Shown here: positions 1 through 11,830 of the stretch, piece by piece | Numbering within the stretch: position 1 is the stretch's first letter | Layout of the letters: every line of letters begins with the position of its first letter | Assembly: GCA_014218235.1 (NCBI GenBank) | Contig: CM024755.1 | Coordinates: 77,422,631 to 77,486,630, forward strand | Reading direction: 5' to 3' | Source of the DNA: Colocasia esculenta | Lineage: Eukaryota; Streptophyta; Magnoliopsida; Alismatales; Araceae | DNA: 64,000 bases | The notes under the pieces: model-generated | What the model was told of the DNA's origin: nothing | Seen by the model: only the letters and a program-made list of their open reading frames with translations | Database searches by the model: none | Position numbers and translations under genes: made by a program

Positions 1-558
1 AGAATGAAGAAGCAACCCAAAAGGCCCTTTACGAAGCCTCGGCCGCCTCCTCCTCGCTCCACGATGCTCCGCCACTACTCCACGAGCTGCCGACGACTCC
101 TTCATGCCCAAGCCACCGGAGAGAGCAGGGGGAAGCTCCCCTCCTCGGAGAGGAGGAGGGAAGAGAAAGAAAAGAAGGAGAAGGAAGGGAGGTCGCATTT
201 CTTAAGCCCTCGGAACTGAGGTCGCGACACACTAGGCGTCGTGTTCCTAATAAGAACGCGATAGGCATGTTTGTCGCCTTCCCACAAGTTCTGACAGACT
301 TGCTGACAGGCAGACAGCCTCCAGACCACGTGTCACACATGCAGGCGACTCAGGTGAATGCGACAGCTGGCACATCGCCTTCACACCTACGCTGCGGACA
401 CGTGGCACACAAACCCACAGGCAACAAGAACACGACACAAGGGCCATCGCCTTCTCAACTAGAAGGCGACAGGGATCACATCGCATTCAGAACGCGACAC
501 CCCGATCCGTCGCGATCCCAAGGACAACACCAAGGAAGCCAAAACCCAGAATGTTACA
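1..558 (-). mobile_element. Partial long LTR, family A, minus strand
   Basis: Read on the minus strand from 558 downwards, this sequence starts TGTAACATTCTGGG and follows the layout of the LTR at 17158-19935. Both have a TGTAA start, many GCGAC/TCGCGA motifs, then a pyrimidine-rich stretch ending in a block similar to GACGGGAGCTCC. Only the first 558 bases of an LTR of about 2.8 kb are inside the window. The short reading frames here are not credible genes. Confidence 0.65.
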
Positions 559-584
559 CTAGTCATCATAGTTGATCTTCGCGT

Positions 585-2233
585 CACTAGTACAAAGAAG
601 ACTATGGCCGATGGTTAACAACCACCGGCGGTTTGAAAAACACCGTCGCCTCTAAAAGACTATCAACTAACCACCAATTAAACATGAATTTGCCTCATAA
701 CACACACTCCCTGAAGTTTTTTTTTAAAAATCATAACAATATGGAACTGAAATAAAACCTTTTTCCTCCCTCATAAAATGAATTCTGGAAAAGTCTCGTT
801 GGAATTGTATATATCTTGATATGTGCATGACTGCACATATATGTGATCAGTAATCTTCCTTTAGGTAGTTACTAAATTAAAACCGTTGATGTGGGTTATG
901 CAGCTGCTGGTGCTTGCATGTCATGCTCTAGGATTTGTATTCTTTCTCTAGAATGATGTACCGATTTATAACCTGAAGCAGGACTTGTGCTTCTTGTAAG
1001 TCCTGCATGAGAGTTCTCTTCTTGGCCTCTTTATTTTATAGATAGAGAAAAGGAAAGAAAGCAGCAGAACCTCTAGACTAGTTGCTACCTTTGAAGTTTG
1101 TTGAACTTCCATTTTGCAACTAAGGGAGATTTTGACCAAATGCACATGCAAGTAGTATCACACAAGTGAACAATATTATGATTACAAACAATATTATATC
1201 AAATTCTATTAATGAAGAATATTCTAACATAGGACAAACTTAATAATTAAAAAATCTCGAATGATGAATGATGATTGCAAGTATTATTGATGTGTTACTG
1301 TAATATGAAAAAAATTAACAACAGATATTATAATATAAAAATAGTCATACTACATGCCAAGGGGCCTCACTGGTGGCGACTTGGCACTCACTGGTGGCGA
1401 TGCCGAGGTGACAGGGAGGTGGCGAGGCGATAGGGAGGAGGCGCGACTATTGCTTGTTGCTTCAACTACGAGGACTGGCTGTCCGAGGTGTTGGAGCCGA
1501 AGACTGCAGGGTCCGAGGTCAATCTGAGGTGTTGGAGATGGAGACTGCAGGGTCCGAGGAGCAGTGGACCGGTGTCAACGGGAGAAAGAGGAGGAGGCGG
1601 GATGCCGCAGGGGGGGGGAGAGAATTGGTCGCGTGGGCTGCAGTGGCAGTGGGGAGAGGGAGGGCGTCTAGGCGGTGGGGAGAGGGAGCGCGGCGGGCGG
1701 GGCAAGGCGAGGGCGAGGTGAGGTGAGGGCGTCCGGCGGTTTCTGCTTGCTCTCCCCTTCAGCAGTGGGGCGAGGCGAGGCGAGAGACGTGGGGAGGGTG
1801 TCCGGGCTGCCCACTCTTCCCTTCGCGTGGGCTACCCACTCTTCCCCTTCCGCGGGTGGGGCAAGGCAACGGCGAGGGCGTCCGGGCGGTGGGGAGAGGG
1901 CGCGTCACTAGCTTTGCCTCTTCCGTAGGCTGAGAGGGGCGGCAAGGGCGTCCGGCGCGGTTTCTCTTCTCTTCAGCGGGCGGGGCGAGGAAGAGACGTG
2001 GGGGCGATCCAATTTCAAATTTCGTGCGGGTTGGAGAATTAAGGTGCGCTTATAACTATTAAACGACGGTTAAAATAGAAAGTATAAATTAAAAAATAAA
2101 TTATATATATTAAACCACGGTTAATGTGTCGGCCATTCTCAAATAAAAAATCGACGGTTAAGACTGTTGACTTTATGTAGAACCGCGGACGGTTCTTAAT
2201 TAATGGTCGTCTATTTTATAATTTGTACTAGTG
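585..2233. mobile_element. Non-autonomous CACTA (En/Spm-like) element, 1649 bp
   Basis: The element begins CACTAGTACAAA and ends TTTGTACTAGTG, a perfect 12-bp inverted repeat with the CACTA start that defines the superfamily. The flanking triplets are CGT and CAT, so a 3-bp target duplication would carry one mismatch. Subterminal GGTTAA/CCGGCGGTT-type repeats lie near both ends, as expected for transposase binding sites. There is no transposase frame. The interior is AT-rich up to about 1340 and strongly GC-rich from about 1360 to 2030, which may be captured sequence. Within it, a block around 1483-1558 containing GACTGCAGGGTCCGAGG is directly duplicated. Confidence 0.8.
2055..2200. repeat. 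Subterminal repeats of the CACTA element
   Basis: Four close variants of a motif centred on ACGGTTAA occur in about 140 bp (near 2062, 2115, 2150 and 2185) just inside the right terminus. A matching inverted form lies just inside the left terminus (GGTTAACAACC and CCGGCGGTTT around 611-637). CACTA elements typically carry such arrays as transposase binding sites. Confidence 0.6.
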
Positions 2234-3167
2234 CATGTGCCCTTTTGGCTTGCACTTAGGGTACTTGAGAATTTTACATGTAAGCATGAAAGAGTGAGTA
2301 GTAGTTTAAATTAAAAATATTTTAATTGTGTTAAAATTTTGATCAATTTAATAAGAACTTTATATTAGATTGAAAAGGGACATCGCGTTATATTCTTAAT
2401 ACACTATGATCATCACTTATTGTGGATCCATCTTGATATGTCTTCTAACTCAAGTTTTGTCACATAGCTACGAACAAGCGGAGTTTATCTGATTCAAAGA
2501 TATAACTTGATGAGTGAATAATGTGATACTGAAATTATTAGACTATCGAATCCATATATAGCCTTAAGATGACGAGTACCAAATTACATTCTTGTTCATT
2601 TTTACCTTCATATTATTTTAATTTTACTTGGGAATTGTAATGCACAAAATTTGGAGTATCATTGCGAAAACTTTTGCGCTTGCATTTGGGAGAAAGGAAG
2701 CTTTAAGTTAATTTCATTTAACAATATATTATTATTGGATATATGTATTATATTATATTCAGTTGAAATAAATAAAAGAGAAGGTAAGAACGGCAGTTTT
2801 ATATTTATCCAAACTTGCTGGTCATGAACTTTACGGAATGACGAGATATTTTGGCCTCCCACATGGCCTCGTCTCTGTCCTTTTCATACGGTGGGGAGCG
2901 ATGCCAGCTCACCGACCTGCGAAATGGAGGGGTCCCCTGGTGGCCTGATCTGGGAGGCGGGGGTCCATCCCGCATCGCGTGGGGGAACACCCCACATGCT
3001 GCGTCACGTGCTGCCTCTAATCCAAATGCCATCGGCCCAACCGGAAATCAGAAATTGCCACGGGCCCCACCAGGACCAGCGAAGCCAGGGTTACACACGT
3101 TCTTTTGCCGCTAGATCTTGATCCTACGGTAGATGACATGTGCTGTTGTCATGGAGCTCGGCATGGC
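2234..3167. other. Intergenic, no gene seen
   Basis: The stretch is AT-rich to about 2840. A GC-richer, CpG-containing segment follows at about 2850-3120, with two overlapping frames of about 80 codons on the plus strand and one on the minus strand. None resembles a known protein. Confidence 0.5.
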
Positions 3168-3839
3168 ATTGTAATCGACTTGGAGCAGGACTTGTTACTT
3201 TTTGGAGCATAAAACGGTGGGACCCGCATTTCATTGAAGGCCCCCCACCCGGTTGTGTTTGGGTGGATAATTAGATATTGAGAAAGATTTATTGCAATTT
3301 AGGAAATGTAGTAATGTAATCTACCTATGATGACAGTTCATGTGACGTCGCTATCAAGTGTGTTTTTTTTTTAAATCTATTTTTTTTGGTGCCTGACCAT
3401 CTATTTTAGAGTTCAATTCATTTATTTTGGAGCCCAACGTTTTATTTTGGAACCTAAAAAATAGTTTGACTCCAAAATAAAAAGTAAGTTGTGCTCCAAA
3501 ATCATTGTAATCGACTTGGAGCAGGACTTGTTACTTGTTGGAGCATAAAACGGTGGGACCCGCATTTCATTGAAGGCCCCCCACCCGGTTGTGTTTGGGT
3601 GGATAATTAGATATTGAGAAAGATTTATTGCAATTTAGGAAAGTGTAGTAAGTGTAATCTACCTATGATGACAGTTCATGTGACGTCGCTATCAAGTGTG
3701 TTTTTTTTTTTAAATCTATTTTTTTTTGGTGCCTGACCCATCTATTTAGAGTTCAATTCATTTATTTTGGAGCCCAACGTTTTATTTTGGAACCTAAAAA
3801 TAGTTTGACTCCAAAATAAAAAGTAAGTTGTGCTCCAAA
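3168..3839. repeat. Tandem duplication, two 336-bp units
   Basis: The segment starting ATTGTAATCGACTTGGAGC at 3168 starts again at 3504 and the copies stay nearly identical for their full length, differing by a few substitutions and 1-2 base indels. Each unit holds unique flank plus the left half of the MITE described at 3616. The duplication therefore happened during or after insertion of that MITE. Confidence 0.85.
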
Positions 3840-4036
3840 ATAAAAAGTTGGGCTCCAAAATAGATGAGTTGAGCTCCAAAATAATAAGTTAAGCTCAAAA
3901 AAAAAGTTAGATTTCAAAAAAAAAATTAGATTTCAAAAAAAAAAAATCACTTGACAGCCCATGTGACGTCACATGCGCTGCCATTCTTGGTGGATTGCAC
4001 TTACTACACTTTCCTAAAGTGCAGTAAATCATTCTC
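3616..4036. mobile_element. Mutator-like MITE, 421 bp, 9-bp target duplication
   Basis: The element starts GAGAAAGATTTATTGCA and its right end, inverted, reads GAGAATGATTTACTGCA. The inverted repeats continue for about 85 bp with few mismatches. Both sides are flanked by the same 9 bases, TTAGATATT (3607-3615 and 4037-4045), the duplication length typical of Mutator-like elements. The interior is A/T-rich and non-coding, with repeated CTCCAAAATA motifs. A left-half copy at 3282-3503 belongs to the tandem duplication. Confidence 0.85.
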
Positions 4037-4045
4037 TTAGATATT

Positions 4046-4798
4046 AGATGGTTGGGGCAGACACGCAGGAATTTTATTTAATATGGTCATTTCAAAAATT
4101 AAGATGCATTCATAAATTTTGTTTTGTAATTCTGTGAGATTATTCTCTTTGAATTTTCTTAATTAAAATTAATGTAATAAAATTTTTAAAATTTTTAATA
4201 GAGTTTTGAAAAGATCTGCCACTGATTAGACAGACGGTCTGCTTCAAAAGAGTAACAAATATTTCTCATAGAATTGACCCCTCCTAAATATTCCTTTTTA
4301 AATAAGAGTTTTTGTGTAATTGTGATAATTCTGGCTGTATAAAGAATTATATTTATTTCAACGTTACATAATTCTGGCTGTATAAAGAATTATATTTGTT
4401 TCAACGTTACACTATTTTTTTTCTGAGAAATGTTAATCTATAATCTCATTTAAGAAGTTTGCCTGTACAATTCAATCAATAGTAGCCTAGCTGTGTACAT
4501 ATGTACTCTCTAACTATAGAACCGTCCATTTTTATTAATTTAGGCATACAACCTTTATTTTTTCCGTGTTCATGATATTTAATCATTCATCTCACTATTT
4601 ACATAATAGAAATATTTTATGTGGGACATATTTTGTAAAACTATTGTGGACTGCAAGAAAATAATATCACCAGAGAAAGATAGAGAAGTCTTCTCAAACC
4701 CTTTTAACTAATAAAATTAATTTGTTACAATGTGCATCAATTTTATTGCAAAATATTTCTTATAATAAGTATTTTCATCTACTTATATATATAATATA
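4046..4798. other. AT-rich intergenic DNA, no gene seen
   Basis: There is no reading frame above background. The only structure noted is the short tandem duplication at 4327-4412. Confidence 0.5.
4327..4412. repeat. 43-bp tandem duplication
   Basis: Two consecutive copies of a 43-bp unit beginning AATTCTGGCTGTATAAAG start at 4327 and 4370. They differ by one or two bases. Confidence 0.85.
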
Positions 4799-4985
4799 GG
4801 AAAAAATATCTATATGCCCCCCAAATCTTTCATATTCATTGAGATATCCCGAAATCCAACTATTAGATTATAAATACTTAAAATTGAAAAAAAAATCGGT
4901 TATATCTTTATAATTAATCTGTTGTTAGAATCAAGGTAAGAGCGAAAAGACAAAAATATATTTGAGAAAGAAGAAAGAGATGGGG
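4799..4985 (+). repeat. Left terminal inverted repeat of the candidate Pack-MULE
   Basis: This sequence matches, inverted, the stretch ending at 16267. The match is best over the outer 110 bases, with AACTATTA and CTTAAAAT blocks in register, and weakens towards the interior. Confidence 0.6.
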
Positions 4986-5449
4986 CGAGAGATGTCCCTG
5001 TGGCATTCCCCTTTTTGGTCACCCTGCTCGGCTCCAGCTACCCCTGAGCCAAAGACGGCAAGCACATGGAGAACGCCAACAACACAGTGAAGGCAAGCCA
5101 AAGATGCTGGGCATCCAACCCTGAAGGAAAGTAGATCCAGAGCCACCTGCGGAGGCCAAGGAAGATGGGGCTCGTCCACCGGGCCACTAAGACCACCCCA
5201 TGACGAGGCCGCTCATGTCGAAGGTGGAGAGAGAGAGGATCGGGATAGTCTCTGCAACTGTCGATCGCATGTTCAGATCACGCCACTAGCACCATCCCCC
5301 CTCTGTCGCCATCCTTACAGAGCTGCCTCCCTCACAAGTCGCCTTCCATGTATTTCGGAGGGGGAGCTACATGAGCACGACACGATGGAGGGGGTGAGAG
5401 AGAGGGGGTTTTCGAGGGGGGGGGAAGGACGTGTTAGAGGGTCTCCCCC

Positions 5450-5687
5450 CTTTGTCTTCGACAGTGAGAGATGGGGGTGGGAAACCGCATAACATGGTCG
5501 TCCTATGGACGAACCTGCCGAGCACATAGGCTAGCAGCAGGAAGAGGCTGACGAGTGTGTCCACCACCGTATATAGCCAGAAAAAGAGGCCGCCCTCGAA
5601 GACATCGCACAAGGTGGTGATGACGGGGCCAGTGGATGGGAAGGTGAGGCGGGAGAGGGCAAGGAGGTAGAGGGTGACGAAGGCAGG
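5450..5687 (-). pseudogene. Membrane-protein gene fragment, downstream part
   Basis: This continues the fragment at 15744-15826 on the minus strand. It starts AFVTLYLLALSRLTFPS and holds a second hydrophobic segment, FFWLYTVVDTLVSLFLLLAY. The open frame runs on to 5367, but after about 5520 it is low-complexity Pro/Ser-rich and probably not original coding sequence. Together the two parts encode about 100 residues with two or three likely membrane spans. The surrounding long inverted repeats suggest the piece was captured by a transposon rather than left by a local gene. Function is unknown. Confidence 0.4.
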
Positions 5688-6378
5688 TGTTACAGGGTGA
5701 TCCCCGAGGTCTCGTGCTCGGCTATAAGACCGGGGACACATGGTGATCCCCGAGCTCCCACACTCGGCCCCGAGTCCCCCTTCAATCCGAAGGAGAATCT
5801 GAAGGAACTCAATTCCTTCTCAGGGCAGCTCTGTGCCGTGAGCTCACTCGAATGTTCAAGTACTCGGACCGAGTCCGATGAACGAACACATTGCGACGCT
5901 GTCTCCTGTTAATTTCGAAGGCTTTGGGGGAAAGTTCGGATCATTAGAATATCTCATGAATCGTGAAGCGTGAGCGTCAAGCAACTGCAAGTAACTAACC
6001 AAGGAAAGAGCTAGTCAAGGCCCCCTAAGAATCCGACGTCGTGGAGAGAGCGGAGCGAGGGCCGAGATTCTCGGGCCCAAATCCGAATCCACGATGATTG
6101 TGGACCGATATCTAAGCGATACGTGCAGATCGTGTCCAGCCAAGTTGTCCCGGTAGGGACACTATATAAGGGTGAAGCCTCCGCTGTGGGAAAGGTATGC
6201 GATCTTCTTCCATCCTAAACTCTCTTCCTAGTTCGATCCATCTCTAACTTGATCGTCGGAGCATTTCCCCACCGAGGCGACTCGGTGGTCTTGCAGGAAG
6301 GCGTCGGCTTCGCGTGAGCACCAGTCTCGTCCCAGGAGTCTCTCGGCTAAGGCCGATCCCGTTACTCCAGCAGTAACA
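5688..6378 (+). repeat. 5' LTR of the Tat element
   Basis: The LTR starts TGTTACAGGG and ends GCAGTAACA. It includes the TATA box at 6163 and reaches the primer site three bases after its end. The other copy starts TGATACAGGG and ends GCAATAACA. Confidence 0.95.
6163..6170 (+). promoter_or_regulatory. TATA box in the Tat 5' LTR
   Basis: TATATAAG lies about 215 bp before the LTR end. The same box is at 15528-15535 in the 3' LTR. Its position suits the U3/R boundary. Confidence 0.7.
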
Positions 6379-6380
6379 TT

Positions 6381-6396
6381 TTGGCGCCATCTGTGG
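6381..6396 (+). other. Primer binding site region of the Tat element
   Basis: TTGGCGCCATCTGTGG follows the LTR after two bases. This TTGGCGCC-type primer site is usual in the Tat clade. I have not matched it to a specific tRNA. Confidence 0.6.
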
Positions 6397-6423
6397 GATT
6401 TCCGTAACAAAAAGCAAGCTCTA

Positions 6424-7881
6424 ATGGCTCCTAAAGGCAAGACAACAACTCGCGCGTCTGACGACGAAGTACCACTTGCTGTCATCGAGGAGGGAACCAC
6501 CGAAGGGGGATCCGGCACCGGAGAGCAAGGCTCAAACACATCCTCTCGACTCGACCGCGTCGAAAACCTTGTGGCTGGACTCCATGAGATCCTAGCACGC
6601 ATGGAACAGAAGCAGCAACATATGACGGCCCAGGTGGAAGTAGCCAACCGGCCGGCGATTCCCGCCCTGGATGGTCGTGGCGGCAACGACGCCATCGGGA
6701 TGCAGCCGGCTCCTCCGGCAGTTTCAACAAGTCTGGCAGATGGCCGGGGGGCCGCTCTCGCCCCTTCGGCTCAACTGCCGCCGCCTCCTCCAATGGCGAC
6801 GCAAGGCGTCGCGGCCTCGGTGTTGGAGCAGGGGGCCCCTCGGGCGACGGACGCGGATCACTACACGGCCGAGTCGACTCCAGTCCCCTTCAATGCCCCA
6901 CTACCGGAGTCTCGATGGAAGAGCGATCTCCAGGAGATGAACTGGAAGATCGAGGCTCTGCAGTGAGGAACTCGGGCGCCTTCAGTGGCGACCTTGCTAA
7001 CCACCTCGCCCTTCTCCGAAGAAATCACCTCGGCGCCGGTCCCCGCGAAGATGCAGCTCCCCAAGTTCAGGCGATACAACGGAACCACTAACCCCGTTCA
7101 TCATCTCGACAATTTTCAGGGACAAACCGAGATGGTCAGCCTCACCGATGCCCTGCGGTGTCGGGCGTTCATGTCAACTCTGGACGACGCCGCGCTGCAA
7201 TGGTTCAAGGCCCTCCCGCCGAGATCCATCAGTTCCTTCCCCGAGTTCGTGCAACGGTTCTTGGACCACTTCTACAGCACAGTTCAACACTCCCTCTGCA
7301 TGGATGATCTATGGCTCGTGATTCAGAAGGACGGAGAGCTCTTCCGGGACTACGCCAAGAAGTTCCAGCTTGAAGTAATGAAAGTTGTTGACCTCGACCT
7401 GCGGACGGCGGTCAACATCCTCACCCGAGTGTGCTCCAACGCTCCCTTCGTGGCGTCCATTGCCAAAAAACCACCTGTGAGTCTCTCCGACCTTCTATCT
7501 CGTATGCAGAAGTACTCGAGGTTGGAGTCCACTCTCGGCGCCGTAGGGAAGCTGAGCCGTCCTGCGGAATCAAGCAAAGCATCAGAAAGCAAGAAGGCGA
7601 AGAAGGAAGACAGCTCGGCTCGTGGAGATCGGAGGTCGGACTCGAACCGTCGATCCAGCGACCGCCACTCAGACGAGTACTGCCGATCGCGCGATTTGCC
7701 ACGCTTCGGCCGACTTCCCTCCGAGATACTGCCTGTGATCAAGAAGATACCCGAGTTCCGACGGCCCGAGCCGTTGGTTAAACCACCTTCAGGGCGCGGC
7801 GCCGACCTTTACTGCGAATACCACAAAGGCTTCGGCCATACTACCGACTAGTGCCGCAGTCTAAAGCTGGAAATCGCCGAG
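6424..7881 (+). pseudogene. gag: Tat gag, interrupted by two stop codons
   Basis: The frame starts MAPKGKTTTR at 6424 and stays in one frame to about 7880, with stops at 6964-6966 and 7849-7851. The first part is Pro/Ala-rich with a predicted coiled coil. The part from about 7050 to 7420 is a retrotransposon gag (capsid-like) domain, including DAALQWFKALPP and FRDYAKKFQLE. The next part is Lys/Arg/Ser-rich. A zinc-knuckle-like motif, CEYHKGFGHTTD, ends exactly at the second stop, and the final Cys is the codon after it. In full-length relatives gag and pol form one long frame, so both stops are damage in this copy. Confidence 0.85.
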
Positions 7882-7915
7882 ATGTTGCGCCGAGGCTTCA
7901 TCGGCAAGGGACGTC

Positions 7916-9070
7916 GTGGATGGTCGCCGAAAAGAACAAACACCAGAAAGGGAGCGCGGTCCCCGTGGAGAGAAAGGGGCGGTCCTTGTCCTCGCCGGAC
8001 GTGCGGTCGGTGGAGGCGACAGTACAAGGAAACGGAAGGCGTACGCCTCGGCCGCTGGCTCGACTTCAGGGAGCTCGGGCCCAAAGTCGAACATGGTGAT
8101 CACATTCTCTGAGGACGACTCCTTCGGCCTCAGTTTCCCCCACGATGATGCGCTCGTCGTCAGCGCCGACATCGACGGATACAACGTCCACCGAATCCTC
8201 GTGGATGGCGGAGCGGCCCCAGACGTCCTCTTCTACGACTGTTTCGTGAAGATGACAAATCTGAGCACCGACCTGAAGCCCGTGACGACCCCGCTCTTCG
8301 GCTTCAGCGGATCCCCGGTCAACGCTGAAGGCTCAATCAAGCTGAAAGTCACACTCGGGTCTAGTCCATGCTCTGTAACCGTTGAAGTCGACTTCCTGGT
8401 TGTCAAAGTGAAGTCGGCTTACAACGCCATCTTTGGCCGGGGGCTTTTAGGGAAGTTGGGAGGGGTTCCATCTACCAACCATCAAAAACTGAAGTTCCCA
8501 ACACCATGTGGAATAGGGGAGGTCTCGGGGGACCAAACTGAAGCCCGCAGGTGCTATGTAAACTCCATTAAAGCAAAGGAACCCTCTATTCCCGAGTACA
8601 GGCCTGAGTATGACATTGATGGTGAGAGGCATGAGCCTGCCGAGCAGACAAAGCACATCGAAATAGCCAACGGGAGATCCCTGGAAATCGACACTGAACT
8701 CCAGGAGCTGGAGGCGGAGCTGGTCCGTTATCTCACAGAGAGCGGCGACGTCTTTGCCTGGGCCGAAAGTGATCTCCCAGGGATCGACCCCGAGGTGATT
8801 CAACACCACCTAAAGGTGGATCCCAGAGCTCGACCCGTGCGCCAGAAGAAGCGTCCCCTCTTAGCAGATCGTCAAGGGGCCGTAGACGAGAACCTGACGA
8901 AGTACCTTCGAGCTGGCACCGTCCGGGACGCGTTTTATCCCGAGTGGGTAGCAAACATAGTCCTCGTCAGGAAGGCCAATGGGAAGTGGCGCGTGCGTAG
9001 ACTTCACCGACCTCAACAAAGCCTGCCCAAAGGACAGCTTCCCTCTTCCCCGCATAGATCAACTCGTTGA
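7916..9070 (+). pseudogene. pol: Tat protease and start of reverse transcriptase
   Basis: The frame is offset from gag. An aspartic protease domain appears at about 8190-8450, where LVDGGAAPDVLF fits the D-S/T/G-A active-site region with GG at the catalytic position. The N-terminal part of RT follows, with HHLKVDPRARPVRQKKR and the WVANIVLVRKANGKWR stretch. At about 8992 a small deletion shifts the frame, and RT continues in the frame of 8979-11495. The two frames overlap only because of that lesion. Confidence 0.8.
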
Positions 9071-11828
9071 TTCAACAGCGGGGCATGAGCTTCTCAGTTT
9101 CCTCGACGCCTACTCGGGATATCACCAGATCAGGATGGCTCCCGAAGACGAGGAGAAGACTTCCTTCACCACCGAGAAAGGTTTGTATTGCTTCACCAGA
9201 ATGCCATTCGGGTTGAAGAATGCAGGCGCCACGTATCAAAGGCTCGTCAACATGATGTTCGAAAAACAAATCGGGAGGACCATGGAGATCTACATCGACG
9301 ACATGCTGGTGAAGAGCCGGAGGACCGAGGATCACGTTCGAGATCTGGCTGAGGCATTCGACATCCTCCGTCAATACGGGATGAAGCTCAACCCCGAGAA
9401 ATGCGTCTTCGGCATTCGTGCGGGGAAGTTCCTGGGCTACCTCGTCTCAAGCCGAGGCATCGACGTCAACCCCGATAAGGTGCAAGCCATCCTCGACATG
9501 ACGGCCCCGAGGACCATCAAAGAGGTACAAAGGCTTAACGGCCGAATCACTGCCCTGAGCAGGTTCATGTCTAAGTCTGCCGAGAAGTGCCGACCATTCT
9601 TCAACGTGTTAAGGAAAGGTCGGTTTGAATGGAACAACGAGTGCCAGAGGGCATTTGACGAGCTCAAGGCACATCTAGCTAATGTCCCCACCTTGAGTAA
9701 GCCCCTTGCAGGAGAAGAGTTATTCCTCTACATCTCAACCACTGACTACTCAATCAGCTCGGTGCTCGTGAGGGAAGACGACCGAAGTCACCTTCCGGTC
9801 TACTACACTAGCAAAGCCTTGCGGGGGGCAGAACAATGCTACTTCGACATCGAAAAGGCCGGATACGCACTGGTGATGGCGGCTCGGCGACTCCGACCAT
9901 ATTTCCAAGCACACAAGATCGTGGTCCTCACCGACGCCCCCATCAAGCAAGTATTTAGCCGACCCGAGGCCTCGGGGAGGATGGCCAAGTGGGCCATGGA
10001 ACTCGGGGAGTTCGACGTGTCCTTCAGGCCCCGAGTCACCATCAAAGCTCAGGCCCTGGCTGATTTTATATCCGAGGGGACCGCGAGACCATCCGAGCCG
10101 GAAGAAACGGAGGAGCAGTGGATGGCGTACGTAGACGGGGCGTCCGGGTCTCATAGAAGTGGAGCTGGCGTCATCCTGAACTCACCAGAGGGTCTTACTC
10201 TGAGGTACGCAATTCGATTCGGCTTCTCCGCTTCTAACAACGTGGCCGAGTACGAAGCCGTCACCTCAGGGCTGAAGATGGCGAAGACGTTGGGGGCCAT
10301 GAAGATCCGAGTTCACAGTGACTCGCAGCTTGTTGTCAGCCAGGTCTCGGGGGAGTTCGAGGCCAGAGAAGAAAAGCTCACCCCCTACGTGGCCAAGGTT
10401 CGAGCACTCATGGCCGAGTTCGAGGTAGCCGAACTGCTAAAGATCCCGCGAGCTGATAATTCCCAAGCAGATGCGCTATCTAAATATGCCGCCGCCTCAG
10501 AATATCGGCAGCATTCCCCCATCCTCGTCGAAGAGCTCAGCGAGCCTTCCACAAGGACAGAAGAAGTCATGTGCCTAGACGCCGAGCCCACCTGGATGAC
10601 CCCTCTCGTCCAATACATCAGGGACGGCCAACTCCCAGTTGACAGGGAAGAAGCGCTGAAGGTAAAAAGACGAGCCCCTCGATTCTTTTTGCTTGGTGAC
10701 GACCTTTACAGGAAAGGGTTTAGCTTCCCCCACCTGCGCTGCGTGAGCCCAAGGCAAGCAGGAGGCATCTTCGCCGAGGTACACGAGGGTGTATGTGGAA
10801 GCCACACGGGTCCTCGATCCCTAGTCAGAAGAATATCTCGACAAGGCTATTGGTGGCCCACCATGCTCGCCGACGCCGAAGAGTTTGTTCGAAAGTGTCA
10901 ACAATGCCAGCTTTTTAGCAAGGTAGATCGGCAGCCTCCATGCAACCTTACCCCACTACAAGCACCTTGGCCCTTCGCACAGTTGGGAATGGACATCCTC
11001 GGTCCATTCCCTCTAGCGTCGGGACAAAGGAAGTTCCTCATCGTCGACGTCGATTACTTTACCAAATGGGTTGAGGCCGAGCCGCTCGCAAAGATAACCG
11101 ATGCCAACGCATGGGGATTCGTATGGAAGAATATTATCTGCAGGTTCGGACTGCCCCGAGCAATCGTCACAGACAACGGCAAACAGTTCGACAACACCCG
11201 GTTTCGCCGCCACTGTACGGAGCTCGGAATCAATCACCGATTCACCTCGGTGGCTCATCCTCAAACCAACGGGCAGGCCAAGGTCACCAATCGGACGTTG
11301 CTTGAAGGACTGAAGAGGCGCCTCACCGAGCACAAAGGACGGTGGGTAGACGAGCTACCCCACGTACTGTGGGCGTACCGAGCAACACCTCGAGAAGCCA
11401 CTCAGGAATCTCCTTTCGCTCTCGCCTTCGGCGTGGAGGCAGTCACCCCAGTCGAGCTGTTGGTGCCCTCAGAGAGAGTTCGAGGCTTCGATTAAGAAGC
11501 GAACAACCAATCGTTGCGTGCCGAATTGGACCTCGTCGAGGAGTGACGAGACAAGGCAGCGTCCAGGATTGAAGTTTATCAATGCCGAATGAAGCGGAAG
11601 TTCGACGCAGGGGTTAGGCCAAGGCGCTTTGACGCGGGAAGCTTCGTCCTTCGGAAGCTCGTAGTCGCAGACCCCAAATCGGCGGTAAGAAAGCTGTCAG
11701 CTACTTGGGAAGGCCCTTATCGGGTAATTGAAGACCTAGGACAGGGGGCCTATCGGCTCGAAGGAATGGACGGCTCAGTTGTCCCGAGGACGTGGAATGC
11801 CGAGCACCTCCGGCTTTTTTACTTCTGA
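8979..11828 (+). pseudogene. pol: Tat RT, RNase H, archaeal RNase H and integrase
   Basis: An 838-codon frame (8979-11495) carries RT with the active site YIDD at residues 105-108 and the first RNase H from about residue 245. An archaeal-type RNase H starts near residue 381 (WMAYVDGASG), the extra domain typical of Tat. Integrase has its zinc-binding His pair at about 602 (HEGVCGSHTG) and CQQCQ. The core Asp residues are at 672 and 732. The expected Glu, exactly 35 residues further, is Lys768 (AAG at 11280-11282). After in-frame stops at 11493 and 11544 the same frame resumes as the integrase C-terminal part to 11828. The product would copy and insert the element, but this copy lacks an intact integrase. 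Confidence 0.9.
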
Positions 11829-11830
11829 AT

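Noticed and set aside
4..340. Small overlapping frames at the left edge
   Set aside because: They fall in the purine-rich complement of the pyrimidine block of a truncated LTR.
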